Assembly: GCF_016599045.1 (NCBI RefSeq)
Contig: NZ_JAENKV010000007.1
Location: forward strand, 1-64,000
From: Campylobacter sp. TTU_617
GTDB lineage: Bacteria > Campylobacterota > Campylobacteria > Campylobacterales > Campylobacteraceae
Direction of reading: 5' to 3'
Length of the DNA stretch: 64,000 bases
How positions within the stretch are numbered: the first letter of the stretch is position 1; every line of letters starts with the position of its first letter. Below, one piece after another: positions 46,250-54,987 of this stretch. The translations under genes were made by a program, and so were the position numbers. The notes beneath the pieces are model-generated. The model searched no databases, was not told where the DNA came from, and was given only the letters and a program-made list of their open reading frames with translations.

Positions 46250-47389
46250 ATGCTTGATGATATTTTTACCACTCTTAAACAAAATCATAATTTTAGAGTT
46301 TTACCTTATTTAAAACACGATAATTGTTTTGTTTATAAAGAAGGAAAAAAACTCTTAAATTTAGCGTCAAATGATTATTTGGCTTTATCTTATGATAAAA
46401 ATTTAATAGAAGAATTTTTAGATAATTTAAAAGAAAAACATAAGTATTTTTCTAGTTCAAGCTCAAGAAGTTTAAGTGGAAATTTTGAAATTTATGAAGA
46501 ATTTGAAGAATATCTAAAAATGCAATTTCAAGGATTTGAAGTTTTGCATTTTAATAGTGGCTATCATTTGAATTTATCTTGCATAGCTGCTCTTGCAAGT
46601 GTGCCTAAAACACTTTTTTTAGCAGATAAATTTATCCACGCAAGTATGGTAGATGGTCTTTTACTTGGAAAAGCACATTTTTTTAGATTTAAACATAAAG
46701 ATATAAAAGCTTTAGAAAATTTAATACAAATTCATTATGATAAATATGACAATATTATTATTTTAAGTGAAGCTTTATTTAGTATGGATGGAGATTTTAG
46801 CGATTTGAAAGCTCTATGTGCTTTAAAACAACGTTATAAAAAAATCAAACTTTATATAGATGAAGCTCATAGTGTAGGTTGTTTTAATGATAATGGTTTG
46901 GGATTAGTTAAACATTTAGGATTTGATAAAGAGATAGATTTCTTAGTTTTTACTTTTGGCAAAGCTGTAGCTTCAATGGGGGCTTGTATTATAACACATA
47001 AAGAATTTAAGGATTTTTTTATCAATAAAGCTAGAGCTTTTATTTATTCTACAGCTTTAGCACCTATTAATGTGGCTTTTACTCTTTTTATTTTTAAAAA
47101 AATGAAAGAATTTAAAGAAAAAAGAGAAAATTTACATAATTTAGCTTTTCTTTTCAAAGAAAAATTTGCACAAAAAAAATATGAAATTTTAGGGGATGTG
47201 TATATTATTTCTTTAGTTTTAGGTGATAATCTTAAGGCTTTAAATATTGCTCAAATTTTAGAAAATCAAGGTTTTTTTGCTCCTGCTATTAAAGAGCCTA
47301 CTGTGCCAAAAAATACTGCTAGAATTCGTTTTTCTTTACACGCGGGCTTAAGATTGGATGATATTGAAAGGATAATAAATATTTTATGA
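46250..47389 (+). CDS. bioF: 8-amino-7-oxononanoate synthase
   Basis: The 379-residue PLP enzyme condenses pimeloyl-ACP with L-alanine, the first committed step of biotin ring assembly. Typical motifs are NLASNDYLALSYD, SSSSSRSLSGNFEIYEEFE and YIDEAHSVGCF. The lysine that binds PLP is in TFGKAVASMGAC. It is the first gene of bioF-bioG-bioC; bioA, bioD and bioB are not in the window. Confidence 0.95.
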   Translation: MLDDIFTTLKQNHNFRVLPYLKHDNCFVYKEGKKLLNLASNDYLALSYDKNLIEEFLDNLKEKHKYFSSSSSRSLSGNFEIYEEFEEYLKMQFQGFEVLHFNSGYHLNLSCIAALASVPKTLFLADKFIHASMVDGLLLGKAHFFRFKHKDIKALENLIQIHYDKYDNIIILSEALFSMDGDFSDLKALCALKQRYKKIKLYIDEAHSVGCFNDNGLGLVKHLGFDKEIDFLVFTFGKAVASMGACIITHKEFKDFFINKARAFIYSTALAPINVAFTLFIFKKMKEFKEKRENLHNLAFLFKEKFAQKKYEILGDVYIISLVLGDNLKALNIAQILENQGFFAPAIKEPTVPKNTARIRFSLHAGLRLDDIERIINIL

Positions 47390-47997
47390 AATATGAATTT
47401 TTACATCAAAATTCACATTCAAATGAGTTGATTTTATTTTTTGGAGGTTTTGCTTCTCATCCTAGTCATTTTTCGCATTTAAAATCAAGTAAAAATGTTT
47501 TAATGTGTTTTGATTATGAGGATTTAAGTTTTAAATTTGATTTGAATGTTTTTGATAAAATTACTCTTATAGCTTTTTCTATGGGGGTTTGTGCAGCTTC
47601 AAAATTTTTAAAAAATTATAAGTTTGATAAAAAAATTGCTATTAATGGCACTAATTTAGGCATAGATGAGATAAAAGGTATTCATCCTATTATCTTTAAT
47701 AAAAATATTAAAAAATTTAATTTAGAAAATTTTAAACAATCTTTATTTAAAGAAAAAATAAATTTAGCTAAAGATTTTATCTTTAAAGAAGAAAATTCTT
47801 TAAAAAATGAACTTAAAGAACTTTTAGAATTTGCTCTAAAAAACAAAGAAGATAATTTTGTTTGGGATAAAATTTATTCAAGCGAAAAAGATGAAATTTT
47901 TCCACAAAATGCTTTAAAAAATAGTTTTAAAGCCTTGATTTTTTTAGATGAACCTCATTTTTCTTTTTTTCATTTTAAATCTTGGGATGAATTTTGA
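47386..47997 (+). CDS. bioG: Pimeloyl-ACP methyl ester esterase BioG (DUF452)
   Basis: The 203-residue alpha/beta hydrolase of the DUF452/BioG type has FFGGFASHPSHF near the N-terminus and the nucleophile elbow AFSMGVCAAS. The catalytic Asp and His lie near the C-terminus (the His in DEPHFSFFHF). It removes the methyl group from pimeloyl-ACP methyl ester, the job done by BioH in E. coli. It overlaps bioF by four bases and bioC by four bases. Confidence 0.88.
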   Translation: MKYEFLHQNSHSNELILFFGGFASHPSHFSHLKSSKNVLMCFDYEDLSFKFDLNVFDKITLIAFSMGVCAASKFLKNYKFDKKIAINGTNLGIDEIKGIHPIIFNKNIKKFNLENFKQSLFKEKINLAKDFIFKEENSLKNELKELLEFALKNKEDNFVWDKIYSSEKDEIFPQNALKNSFKALIFLDEPHFSFFHFKSWDEF

Positions 47998-48683
47998 ATT
48001 TTTTAAAACCTAAAGTTGTTTATAAAGAACAAGCTAAAGTTCAAGAATTTATGGCTAACAAGCTTTGTTTAAAACTTTTGAATTTAAAAAGAAATTATTT
48101 TCGTAGAGTATTTGAATTTGGCTGTGCTAGGGCAGAACTTAGTCAAAAACTTGAAAAAATTATTTCTTTTGATGAATATATTAAAAATGATATTTTAGAT
48201 TATGGAGTTGATTTTAAGGTAGAAATTTTTGATATGAATGAAATTGCTTCTCATCCTTTAAGCGAGCAGAAATTTGATCTTATAATTTCCAATGCAACTT
48301 TACAATGGCTTGATTTAAAACATATTTTGCCAATTCTTAGTAAAATGTTAGATGAAAAAGGTATTTTACTACTTTCAACTTTTGGAGAAAGAAATTTAGA
48401 GCAAATTACTCAAAGTACGGGTTTTTCTTTAAAGTATTATAGTGTATTAGAATTAGAGCAAATTTTTAAACAATATTTTTTAAATGTTGAAATTAAAGAA
48501 GAGTTTAAAACTTTAGAATTTAAAACTCCTTTAGAAGTTTTTAAACATTTAAAACTTAGCGGAGTAAATTCTTTGGGATATTATTTTTTAGGGAAAGATT
48601 TTTTAAAAGAATTTGAACAAAAATTTCATAATTGTTTAACTTATCACCCAATTTTTATTTTATGCAAAAAATACATAAAATAA
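47994..48683 (+). CDS. bioC: Malonyl-ACP O-methyltransferase BioC
   Basis: The 229-residue SAM-dependent methyltransferase starts at TTG (overlapping the bioG TGA). It has the SAM motif FEFGCARAELSQ and the post-motif LIISNATLQWLDL characteristic of BioC. It caps malonyl-ACP so that fatty-acid enzymes can build pimeloyl-ACP. The pairing with BioG and BioF confirms the name. Confidence 0.92.
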   Translation: MNFLKPKVVYKEQAKVQEFMANKLCLKLLNLKRNYFRRVFEFGCARAELSQKLEKIISFDEYIKNDILDYGVDFKVEIFDMNEIASHPLSEQKFDLIISNATLQWLDLKHILPILSKMLDEKGILLLSTFGERNLEQITQSTGFSLKYYSVLELEQIFKQYFLNVEIKEEFKTLEFKTPLEVFKHLKLSGVNSLGYYFLGKDFLKEFEQKFHNCLTYHPIFILCKKYIK

Positions 48684-48694
48684 AAATTTTATGT

Positions 48695-48700
48695 TATAAT
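48695..48700 (+). promoter_or_regulatory. Probable -10 box for the mod operon
   Basis: TATAAT lies 28 bases before the modA ATG in the only gap between bioC and modA. This is where a ModE operator would be expected; the short spacer has no obvious long palindrome. Confidence 0.55.
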
Positions 48701-48727
48701 GTTTTAAATTTTTAAAAAAGGGAATTA

Positions 48728-49462
48728 ATGGTAAGAATAATTTTTTTGGCTATTTTCTTTTGTGTTTTAAATTTAAATGCAGAAAAAATTAGTGTATTTG
48801 TAGCATCAAGTGCCTCTAAAGCAATGGGTGAAATTAGAGAAGAGTTTTTGAAAAAATATCCAAATAATGAAGTAGATCTTGTTTTTGGAGCTTCTGGTAA
48901 GTATTATCAACTTTTAAAACAGGGTAGAGAATTTGATTTATTTTTTTCAGCCGATGAAAAATATGCATTAGAGATACAAAAAGATAATAATGCTTTAACA
49001 CCGCCAAAAATCTATGCATTAGGTGTTGTTGTGCTTTATTCTTTAAATGAAGATTTATTAAAAGATGGAATTAAAAATTTAGATAAAAAAGAAATCAAAC
49101 ACTTAAGTATAGCTAATCCAAAATTAGCTCCTTATGGTGTAGCTTCAATTGAAATTCTTAAAAATCTTAATCTTTATGAAGCTCTTAAAGATAAAATTAT
49201 ATTAGGTGATAATATTTCTCAACCTGTAATGCACGTTGATAGTGGCGTAGCAGATGTTGCTTTGGTTGCTTACTCTTTGGTTTCTAAAGATCCAAAAGGG
49301 AAAGTTGCCTTTATAGATAGTAAGCTTTACACTCCTTTAAAACAATCATTTGTAATTACAAAATATGCAAAAGATAAGGATCTTGCTTTTAAATTTAGTG
49401 ATTTTGTTTTAAGTGATGAAGGAAAAACAATTATTAAAAAATATGGTTTTAATACTTTATGA
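48728..49462 (+). CDS. modA: Molybdate/tungstate-binding periplasmic protein ModA
   Basis: The 244-residue solute-binding protein has a signal peptide (about 1-19). It has the ModA signature VFVASSASKAMGEI and VFGASGKYYQLLKQG, whose serines bind the oxyanion, and HVDSGVADVALVAYSLV. It delivers molybdate to ModBC. It is first in modA-x-modB-modC. Confidence 0.95.
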   Translation: MVRIIFLAIFFCVLNLNAEKISVFVASSASKAMGEIREEFLKKYPNNEVDLVFGASGKYYQLLKQGREFDLFFSADEKYALEIQKDNNALTPPKIYALGVVVLYSLNEDLLKDGIKNLDKKEIKHLSIANPKLAPYGVASIEILKNLNLYEALKDKIILGDNISQPVMHVDSGVADVALVAYSLVSKDPKGKVAFIDSKLYTPLKQSFVITKYAKDKDLAFKFSDFVLSDEGKTIIKKYGFNTL

Positions 49463-49851
49463 ATATTTTAAAAGCAAAAGTACTTGATATCTTTTATAAA
49501 GATGATATTGCAATGATAAAACTCGATGTTAAAGATGAAATTTTTAACGTTTTAATGCTTGATTTTAATTCTTTAGATCATTTAAAACCTAATTCTTGTG
49601 TAGAATTACTTTTTAAAGAGCATGAGCTTAGTTTTGGAGAGTTAAATACCAAAATCAGTATAGAAAATGTCTTTAAAGCAAAACTTATAAGAATTAAAAA
49701 AGGTGCAATTCTTTGGCATATATTTTTTGATTTTAAAGGTTTTTTGATTAGTTCTATTATTAGTGCTAAAAAAGCACAGGAGTTGAATTTAAATGAAAAT
49801 GAAGAAAAGCTTTGTTTTGTAAAAGCAAACGATATAATTTTGAGAACTTAA
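49459..49851 (+). CDS. TOBE/Mop-like small protein in the mod operon
   Basis: The 130-residue cytoplasmic protein appears to contain two TOBE-like beta segments (KAKVLDIFYKDDIAMIKLDV and FKAKLIRIKKG...). TOBE/Mop domains bind molybdate or tungstate. It overlaps modA by four bases and abuts modB directly. It may store molybdate or supply the sensing function that the ModE protein here lacks; both are inference. Confidence 0.6.
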   Translation: MNILKAKVLDIFYKDDIAMIKLDVKDEIFNVLMLDFNSLDHLKPNSCVELLFKEHELSFGELNTKISIENVFKAKLIRIKKGAILWHIFFDFKGFLISSIISAKKAQELNLNENEEKLCFVKANDIILRT

Positions 49852-50535
49852 ATGTTTGATAATGATTTTTTACAAACTTTATGGCTTACTTTTAAGTTAG
49901 CTTTTATTACAAGTTTTATTTTATTTTTTATAGGTATAGCTTTAGCTTATCTTTTTGCTTTTGTAAATTTTAAATTTAAAAGTATTTTTCAAGTTTTGGT
50001 TTCAATGCCTTTAATTTTACCTCCTAGTGTTTTGGGCTTTTATCTTTTAATCACTTTTTCACCTAATAGTTTTTTAGGAAATTTTTTAAAAGAATATTTT
50101 AATATCTCTTTAGTTTTTAGCTTTGAAGGTCTTGTTTTGGCTTCTGTGATTTTTTCTTTACCTTTTATGGTGAATCCTTTGCAAAGTTCTTTTTCTTCTA
50201 TAAATTCTAATTTAATCCTTGCTTCTTATACTTTAGGAAAAAGTAAATTTATTACTTTTTTAAGGGTGATTTTACCTAATTCAAAATTGGGAATTTTTAC
50301 AGGTTTTATTATGGCTTTTGCACATACTATAGGAGAATTTGGTGTTGTAATGATGATAGGAGGGCATAAGAAAGGAGAAACTTTAGTTGCAAGTATAGCT
50401 ATTTATGATGAACTTGAAGCATTAAATTATTCTTTGGCTCATCAATACGCTTTTACCCTTTTTATTTTTTCTTTTTTAATACTTTTAAGTCTTTATTTTA
50501 TTAATAAAAAATTTATATCACAGGTTAATTTATGA
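49852..50535 (+). CDS. modB: Molybdate ABC transporter permease ModB
   Basis: The 227-residue permease has about five or six membrane segments and the ABC-permease loop SYTLGKSKFITFLRVILPNSKLGIFTGF, which contacts ModC. IGEFGVVMMIGG is characteristic of ModB. It abuts the previous gene and overlaps modC by four bases. Confidence 0.95.
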   Translation: MFDNDFLQTLWLTFKLAFITSFILFFIGIALAYLFAFVNFKFKSIFQVLVSMPLILPPSVLGFYLLITFSPNSFLGNFLKEYFNISLVFSFEGLVLASVIFSLPFMVNPLQSSFSSINSNLILASYTLGKSKFITFLRVILPNSKLGIFTGFIMAFAHTIGEFGVVMMIGGHKKGETLVASIAIYDELEALNYSLAHQYAFTLFIFSFLILLSLYFINKKFISQVNL

Positions 50536-51410
50536 TAAAAATTAATATTAAGCATACAATTAAAACTTCCAAAAAAGATATTCATTTGGAATTTAAAGCT
50601 GATATTAAAAAAGGATCTATAAGTGCTATTTTTGGAGAAAGTGGAGCTGGAAAAACAACTTTATTAAAAATTATATCAGGGCTTATAAAGCCTGATTTTG
50701 GTTATTTAAAAGTAGATGATGAAATTTATTTTGATAGTACTAAAAATATTAACTTAGCTATACAAAAAAGAAAAATCGGTTTTATGTTTCAAGATTATGC
50801 TTTATTTCCCAATATGAATGTTAAAGAAAATCTTTGTTTTGCCACTAAAGATAAAGCAAGAGTAAATGAACTTTTAGAACTTATGAATTTAAAAGAGTTT
50901 GAAAAATCTTATCCAAAAGAACTTTCAGGAGGACAAGCTCAAAGAGTAGCTTTAGCAAGAGCTTTAGCAATGAATCCTAAAATTTTACTTTTAGATGAGC
51001 CTTTGAGTGCATTAGATTTTAAAATGAGAGCTTTTTTACAAGATGAGCTTTGTAAAATTTTAAATCATTTTAAAATTACTACTTTATTAGTAAGTCATAA
51101 TTTGGCTGAAATTTATAAGTTAAGTGATCAAATTTTAGAATTAAAAGAAGGCAAGATAGTAAAAGATATAAGCACAAAAGATTTTTTTACTCATTCAAAT
51201 ATTAGTGCAAAATTGCGTTTAAGTGCTATCTTACTTGATATTAAAAAAAGTGATATTTTGGTTATTTTAACACTTTTGCTTAATAAAGATCTTATAAAAA
51301 TTACTCTAAGTGAGGAAGAATTTTTAAAAGATTATAAAGATATTAAAATAGGTGATACATTGATACTTTCTATAAAAGCTTTTAATCCTATTATAGTTGG
51401 AAAAATTTAA
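50532..51410 (+). CDS. modC: Molybdate ABC transporter ATPase ModC
   Basis: The 292-residue ATPase has Walker A FGESGAGKTTLLK, signature LSGGQAQRVALARAL and Walker B LLLDEPLSALD. A short C-terminal TOBE-like region follows (about residues 230-292), much shorter than in E. coli ModC. It powers uptake by ModAB. Confidence 0.95.
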   Translation: MIKINIKHTIKTSKKDIHLEFKADIKKGSISAIFGESGAGKTTLLKIISGLIKPDFGYLKVDDEIYFDSTKNINLAIQKRKIGFMFQDYALFPNMNVKENLCFATKDKARVNELLELMNLKEFEKSYPKELSGGQAQRVALARALAMNPKILLLDEPLSALDFKMRAFLQDELCKILNHFKITTLLVSHNLAEIYKLSDQILELKEGKIVKDISTKDFFTHSNISAKLRLSAILLDIKKSDILVILTLLLNKDLIKITLSEEEFLKDYKDIKIGDTLILSIKAFNPIIVGKI

Positions 51411-51427
51411 GGCATTTAATAATTTTA

Positions 51428-51442
51428 TTTTTTTTTTTTTTT
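51428..51442. repeat. Run of 15 T upstream of the SGNH gene
   Basis: Fifteen T bases lie 40 bases before the SGNH-gene ATG and directly before a -10-like GATAAAAT (51443-51450). Such a run is liable to change length and could vary promoter spacing. It could also be the T tail of modC termination, although no stable stem precedes it. Confidence 0.7.
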
Positions 51443-51482
51443 GATAAAATCAGCCTTTAAAATAGCATTAAAAGGAAATTTT

Positions 51483-53056
51483 ATGAGTAAAAATATTATC
51501 TTACTAGGTGGAAGTAATTCTGTTATGGTAAATGGTTTATCAAAAGGCTTGAAAGAAGGTATAGAAAAACTTAATGCTTCTACGGGGGGGGGGAATTAGA
51601 GTTTTATAATTTTGCTTTGGGTGGAACTTCAAGTATTCAACGTTTATATGAGTTAATAAGAAATAAAACTATCATAAAAAATGCTAATTTAATTATATGT
51701 GAATCAAGTGTCAACGATATAGTGGCTTCAGCTATATCAGAAAAAGAATCTTTACCCCTTAATGTTTTGTATAGAAATGTACAATGGCTTTATAAAGAAT
51801 TATATGTTTTAAATAAAAAAGTTTTAATTATTATTTTTCCAACTTTTAATAATAGAATTAATAATTTACATAGATTATTATGTCAAAAATACAATTTTAA
51901 TGTGATTGATATGGCAAATTACTATGAAATAAATAATTTAAAAGATTTTGAGCCTGATCATTTGCATCCTTTATCTTCGTATATGAAAAAATTAGGAGAA
52001 AGCATAATCGAAAATATTTCTAGTTTTAAATTGGGAAAAACTAATACTTTTGTAAACGACAACCCTACTTTTGAAATTATAACTCCCAATCAAATGCAAA
52101 TAATCTTATCTAAAAATATAACTAAGAAAACTTTTGAAAACTCCTTATTTAAAGAAGAAACATTTATTTTAAAAAAACATGGAACTATGCTTAAATTTAA
52201 AGATTATTTTGATTTTAAAATTATAGCCATACATTTTTGGAATAATGATATTTCCGGCAAAGACTGGTATGAATGTTTTTTTAGAACATCTGGGATTATG
52301 ATTGATAATGGTATAGAACATATTATTAAGGATTGTGGTTGTTTGAATTCAGTTCAAGAAATACAAAATGTAAATTTTAAAATTACAAAAAACACTTGTG
52401 TAAGATATTGTGATAAAAATATTCCAAGAAAAGAATTTCACCATACTGCAGCAGTATGGGACAATAGGAATAATATTATTGATGAAATCGGAATTATTGC
52501 TTTTTTCTTGGCTTCTCCTAAGGGAAATTATCATACGGAAACAATTGATTTTCAGGCTCTAGGAAACGAAAATATAATAATATCAAAAGATTATGATTTT
52601 AGTTATTTAATTCCTCCTATAAAATTTTATAAAGAAATTGTAGATGAGTACTGTTGTTTAATGGATAATAAAAAATTAACTCCTTTTTTAAAACAAATTA
52701 CTAATTTAAATCATAATCTAGCTAAAATAAAAATTCATAATCATCTTTCTTATAAATTAGGTTACATTATGATTAAGAATTCAAAAAGCTTACTAGGATA
52801 CATTAAAATGCCTTTTATTTTAATGATTGTTGTTTTAATGCATAAAGAGCAAAATAAAATAAATCATTTTTTAAAAGAATTAAAAAATGATCTTAATAAT
52901 GAGATTATTTTAAAAGAAAAAGAATGTTTTACTTATAAGCTGGGAGCTGCTTTTATAAAAGCAAGTAAAACTTGGTATAAAGGCGGATATATAAGATTTT
53001 TATTTATGGATTTATCTAGATTAAAAAAAGAGTTTAAAAATAAAAATAAATATTAA
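51483..53056 (+). CDS. Phase-variable SGNH/GDSL-hydrolase-like protein, OFF as sequenced
   Basis: The ATG at 51483, with AAGGAAA upstream, opens 37 codons (MSKNIILLGGSNSVMVNGL...) that run into a G10 tract and stop at TAG 51597-51599. The rest of the gene is open in another frame to 53056. One more G (11) or two fewer (8) joins the parts into about 524 or 523 residues. The joined N-terminus has SGNH blocks: GGSNS (I), CESSVND (III) and DHLHP (V, with the catalytic Asp/His). About 350 C-terminal residues match no family I know. No signal peptide is seen. A role in modifying a surface glycan is a guess from the contingency-gene design. Confidence 0.85.
51584..51593. repeat. G10 contingency tract
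   Basis: Ten G bases interrupt the coding sequence of the SGNH gene at codons 34-37. Long G runs in Campylobacter are hot spots of slipped-strand mispairing. This is the only G run above five that I found in the window. Confidence 0.9.
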
Positions 53057-53154
53057 TTTTTATTATTTTTATTTCATCAATAAATTTACTTTAGATTCTT
53101 AAAATTAGCCATTATAACAGCTTAATCCTTAATAAAAGTCTTTAAATGTTAGAA

Positions 53155-53901
53155 TTATTTTATTTCCAAAAATTCTAGATACTGATTAAGGAAAACCTCT
53201 CTTTTAAAAAGTGTGTTAAAATCTTTTATATCAACATTTAAGGCAAAAGAGTAAATTTGTTTTTTTGTTTTTATAAAACCTACTATCCAAGCTATATTTT
53301 GTTTATCATTAAAACCTGTTTTTCCATAAAGAATAAAATTGTCATTTTCTTTTAATTTTATTATATTGATTAATTCTTCTTGTATTGCTTTTGGATAAGC
53401 AAGTTTTAAATTAGCTAGTTTAAAAAGTAAAACAGCTTGTTCTTTTGCACTAATTTTTAAGGAATTGTCTAGCCAAAAATTATCAATTTTAGAAATTTTT
53501 TTATTACCATAATTTAATAAATTTAAATTTTCTTGCATTCTTTTAATGCCTATTTTTCTAGCAAGTTCTTTAAAAGCTGTTACTTGAGAACGTTTCATAG
53601 CAGAGCTTAAATTTGCATCATTTGCCCAAGATTTTAAAAAAACTTTTTCTCCTTTATAGTGATAAAAAATTTCTTCTGTGTTTTTAACTATTTTTAAATT
53701 TAAAGCAATTAAAGCATTAAAAATTTTAAAAGTTGAAGCAGGAGAAAAAGCTTTATTGGCTCTTTTAAAATCATTGCTTAAAAAGTTTTTGCCATCATAA
53801 ATTATAAAAACTCCGCTTGTATTTTGTTCTTTAAAAAAATCAGGTAAATTTTCTGCTTTTAAAAAAACAATAAATAAAAACATAAGCCAAATTTTTTGCA
53901 T
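53155..53901 (-). CDS. blaOXA: Class D (OXA-61-like) beta-lactamase
   Basis: The 248-residue serine beta-lactamase has a signal peptide (about 1-17). The active-site set is complete: STFK (SxxK, near residue 56), SQV (SxV), YGN, and KTGFND followed by WIVGF. Its sequence is recognisably close to the Campylobacter OXA-61 group but clearly diverged (from memory). It hydrolyses penicillins in relatives. It is the last gene of surE-tcdA-GNAT-bla, sharing a base with the gene before it, so it has no promoter region of its own. Expression would depend on the operon promoter. Confidence 0.93.
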   Translation of the reverse strand: MQKIWLMFLFIVFLKAENLPDFFKEQNTSGVFIIYDGKNFLSNDFKRANKAFSPASTFKIFNALIALNLKIVKNTEEIFYHYKGEKVFLKSWANDANLSSAMKRSQVTAFKELARKIGIKRMQENLNLLNYGNKKISKIDNFWLDNSLKISAKEQAVLLFKLANLKLAYPKAIQEELINIIKLKENDNFILYGKTGFNDKQNIAWIVGFIKTKKQIYSFALNVDIKDFNTLFKREVFLNQYLEFLEIK

Positions 53902-54347
53902 TAAATTTCCTTTTTCATTAAAAAATTTTTTAAAATTTGATCATTTCTTTTAACTTCATTTTCTCTTACAATTTTAAAGTTATTTTTTAAGAAAAAATCT
54001 TTAGCACTCAAAGATGCAAAAGTATAAATTTCTTTATATAAATAATTTTTTAAAGTAAAATCAAGTAAATTCTGTGCTAAACCTTGTTTGGTAAAATTAG
54101 GATGAGTAAAAAGTAAATCAAGCATTTTTTGACAATTTATTATACTTATAAAACTTGCAATTTTACCTTCTTTTTCATAAATAAAAACATCATTGTTTTT
54201 AAATTTTTCTTCCCATTTTTCTTTATCAATTTTAATCCACATTTTAATTTGTTTTTGTGTATAGTCTTTTAAACAAAGTGTTTTTACACTTTGTTTAAAA
54301 AGTATTATACAGGTATTTAAATCTTTAATACTAGCTTTTCTTATCAA
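53901..54347 (-). CDS. GNAT-family N-acetyltransferase
   Basis: The 148-residue protein has the GNAT pattern: N-terminal IRKASIKDLNTCIILF, and the acetyl-CoA segment FTHPNFTKQGLAQNLLDFTL (Q/RxxGxG/A is present in degenerate form as KQGLAQ). The substrate is unknown. It overlaps tcdA by 17 bases and bla by one. By position it corresponds to Cj0295 of C. jejuni. Confidence 0.8.
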   Translation of the reverse strand: MIRKASIKDLNTCIILFKQSVKTLCLKDYTQKQIKMWIKIDKEKWEEKFKNNDVFIYEKEGKIASFISIINCQKMLDLLFTHPNFTKQGLAQNLLDFTLKNYLYKEIYTFASLSAKDFFLKNNFKIVRENEVKRNDQILKNFLMKKEI

Positions 54348-54987
54348 GAATTTTCCTTAAAGCTAAAGAAGCTAAAGCTAAACCAAATGAAGCTGTAACT
54401 CCCATAAAAGATCCAAGATTTTTGCAATTAGGATTTTCATCTGAGAAAACCACTTCAAAATCTCCTTTAAATTCTGATTTTCTTAGTTCATAACGAAATT
54501 TTTTTGCTAAAGCATCACCATATGTTTTAAAGATACTTGCTGTTTTAATACGCGTTGGATCAAGTTTTCTAGCTCCACCTGTAGAAGAAACAAATATTTG
54601 ATTTTTAAAATTTATAGCATTAGCTAAAGCGACTTTAGCAGGTATATCATCAATAGCATCAATAATAAGATCAAATTCACTTAAATCAAAATTTTTTAAA
54701 AACGTATCATCAATTTTTGTTATTATGCCTTTAGCATTGTAAATTCTTTCAAATACTTTTGCTTTTTGTTCATTGAGAAATTCACTATGAAGTTGGCGGT
54801 TTTGATTTGTAATTTCAAATTGATCAGCATCAATTAAAGTAAGATTTGTAAAACCTGTTCGAAAAAGAGTATCGACACATATACCACCTACACCACCAAG
54901 TCCACAAACTAAAATTTTTGTTTTAGAAAATTGCTCGAATTTCTCTTCTCCTAAAAGCCATTTTATGCGTGTAAATCTATCATTCAT
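54331..54987 (-). CDS. ThiF/TcdA-family adenylating protein
   Basis: The 218-residue E1-like protein has the ATP-binding glycine loop VCGLGGVGGICVDTL (about residues 31-45), DADQFEITNQNRQ with the conserved Asp and Arg, and IDAIDDIPAK. This fits TcdA (tRNA threonylcarbamoyladenosine dehydratase, CsdL); MoeB or ThiF is the alternative. It lacks the CxxC zinc pairs of MoeB, which favours TcdA. It overlaps surE by four bases. Confidence 0.78.
   Translation of the reverse strand: MNDRFTRIKWLLGEEKFEQFSKTKILVCGLGGVGGICVDTLFRTGFTNLTLIDADQFEITNQNRQLHSEFLNEQKAKVFERIYNAKGIITKIDDTFLKNFDLSEFDLIIDAIDDIPAKVALANAINFKNQIFVSSTGGARKLDPTRIKTASIFKTYGDALAKKFRYELRKSEFKGDFEVVFSDENPNCKNLGSFMGVTASFGLALASLALRKILDKKS

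Noticed and set aside
51617-53056. A separate 479-residue gene starting at 51617
   Set aside because: It has no Shine-Dalgarno and lacks SGNH block I, which is supplied by the upstream frame across the G tract.
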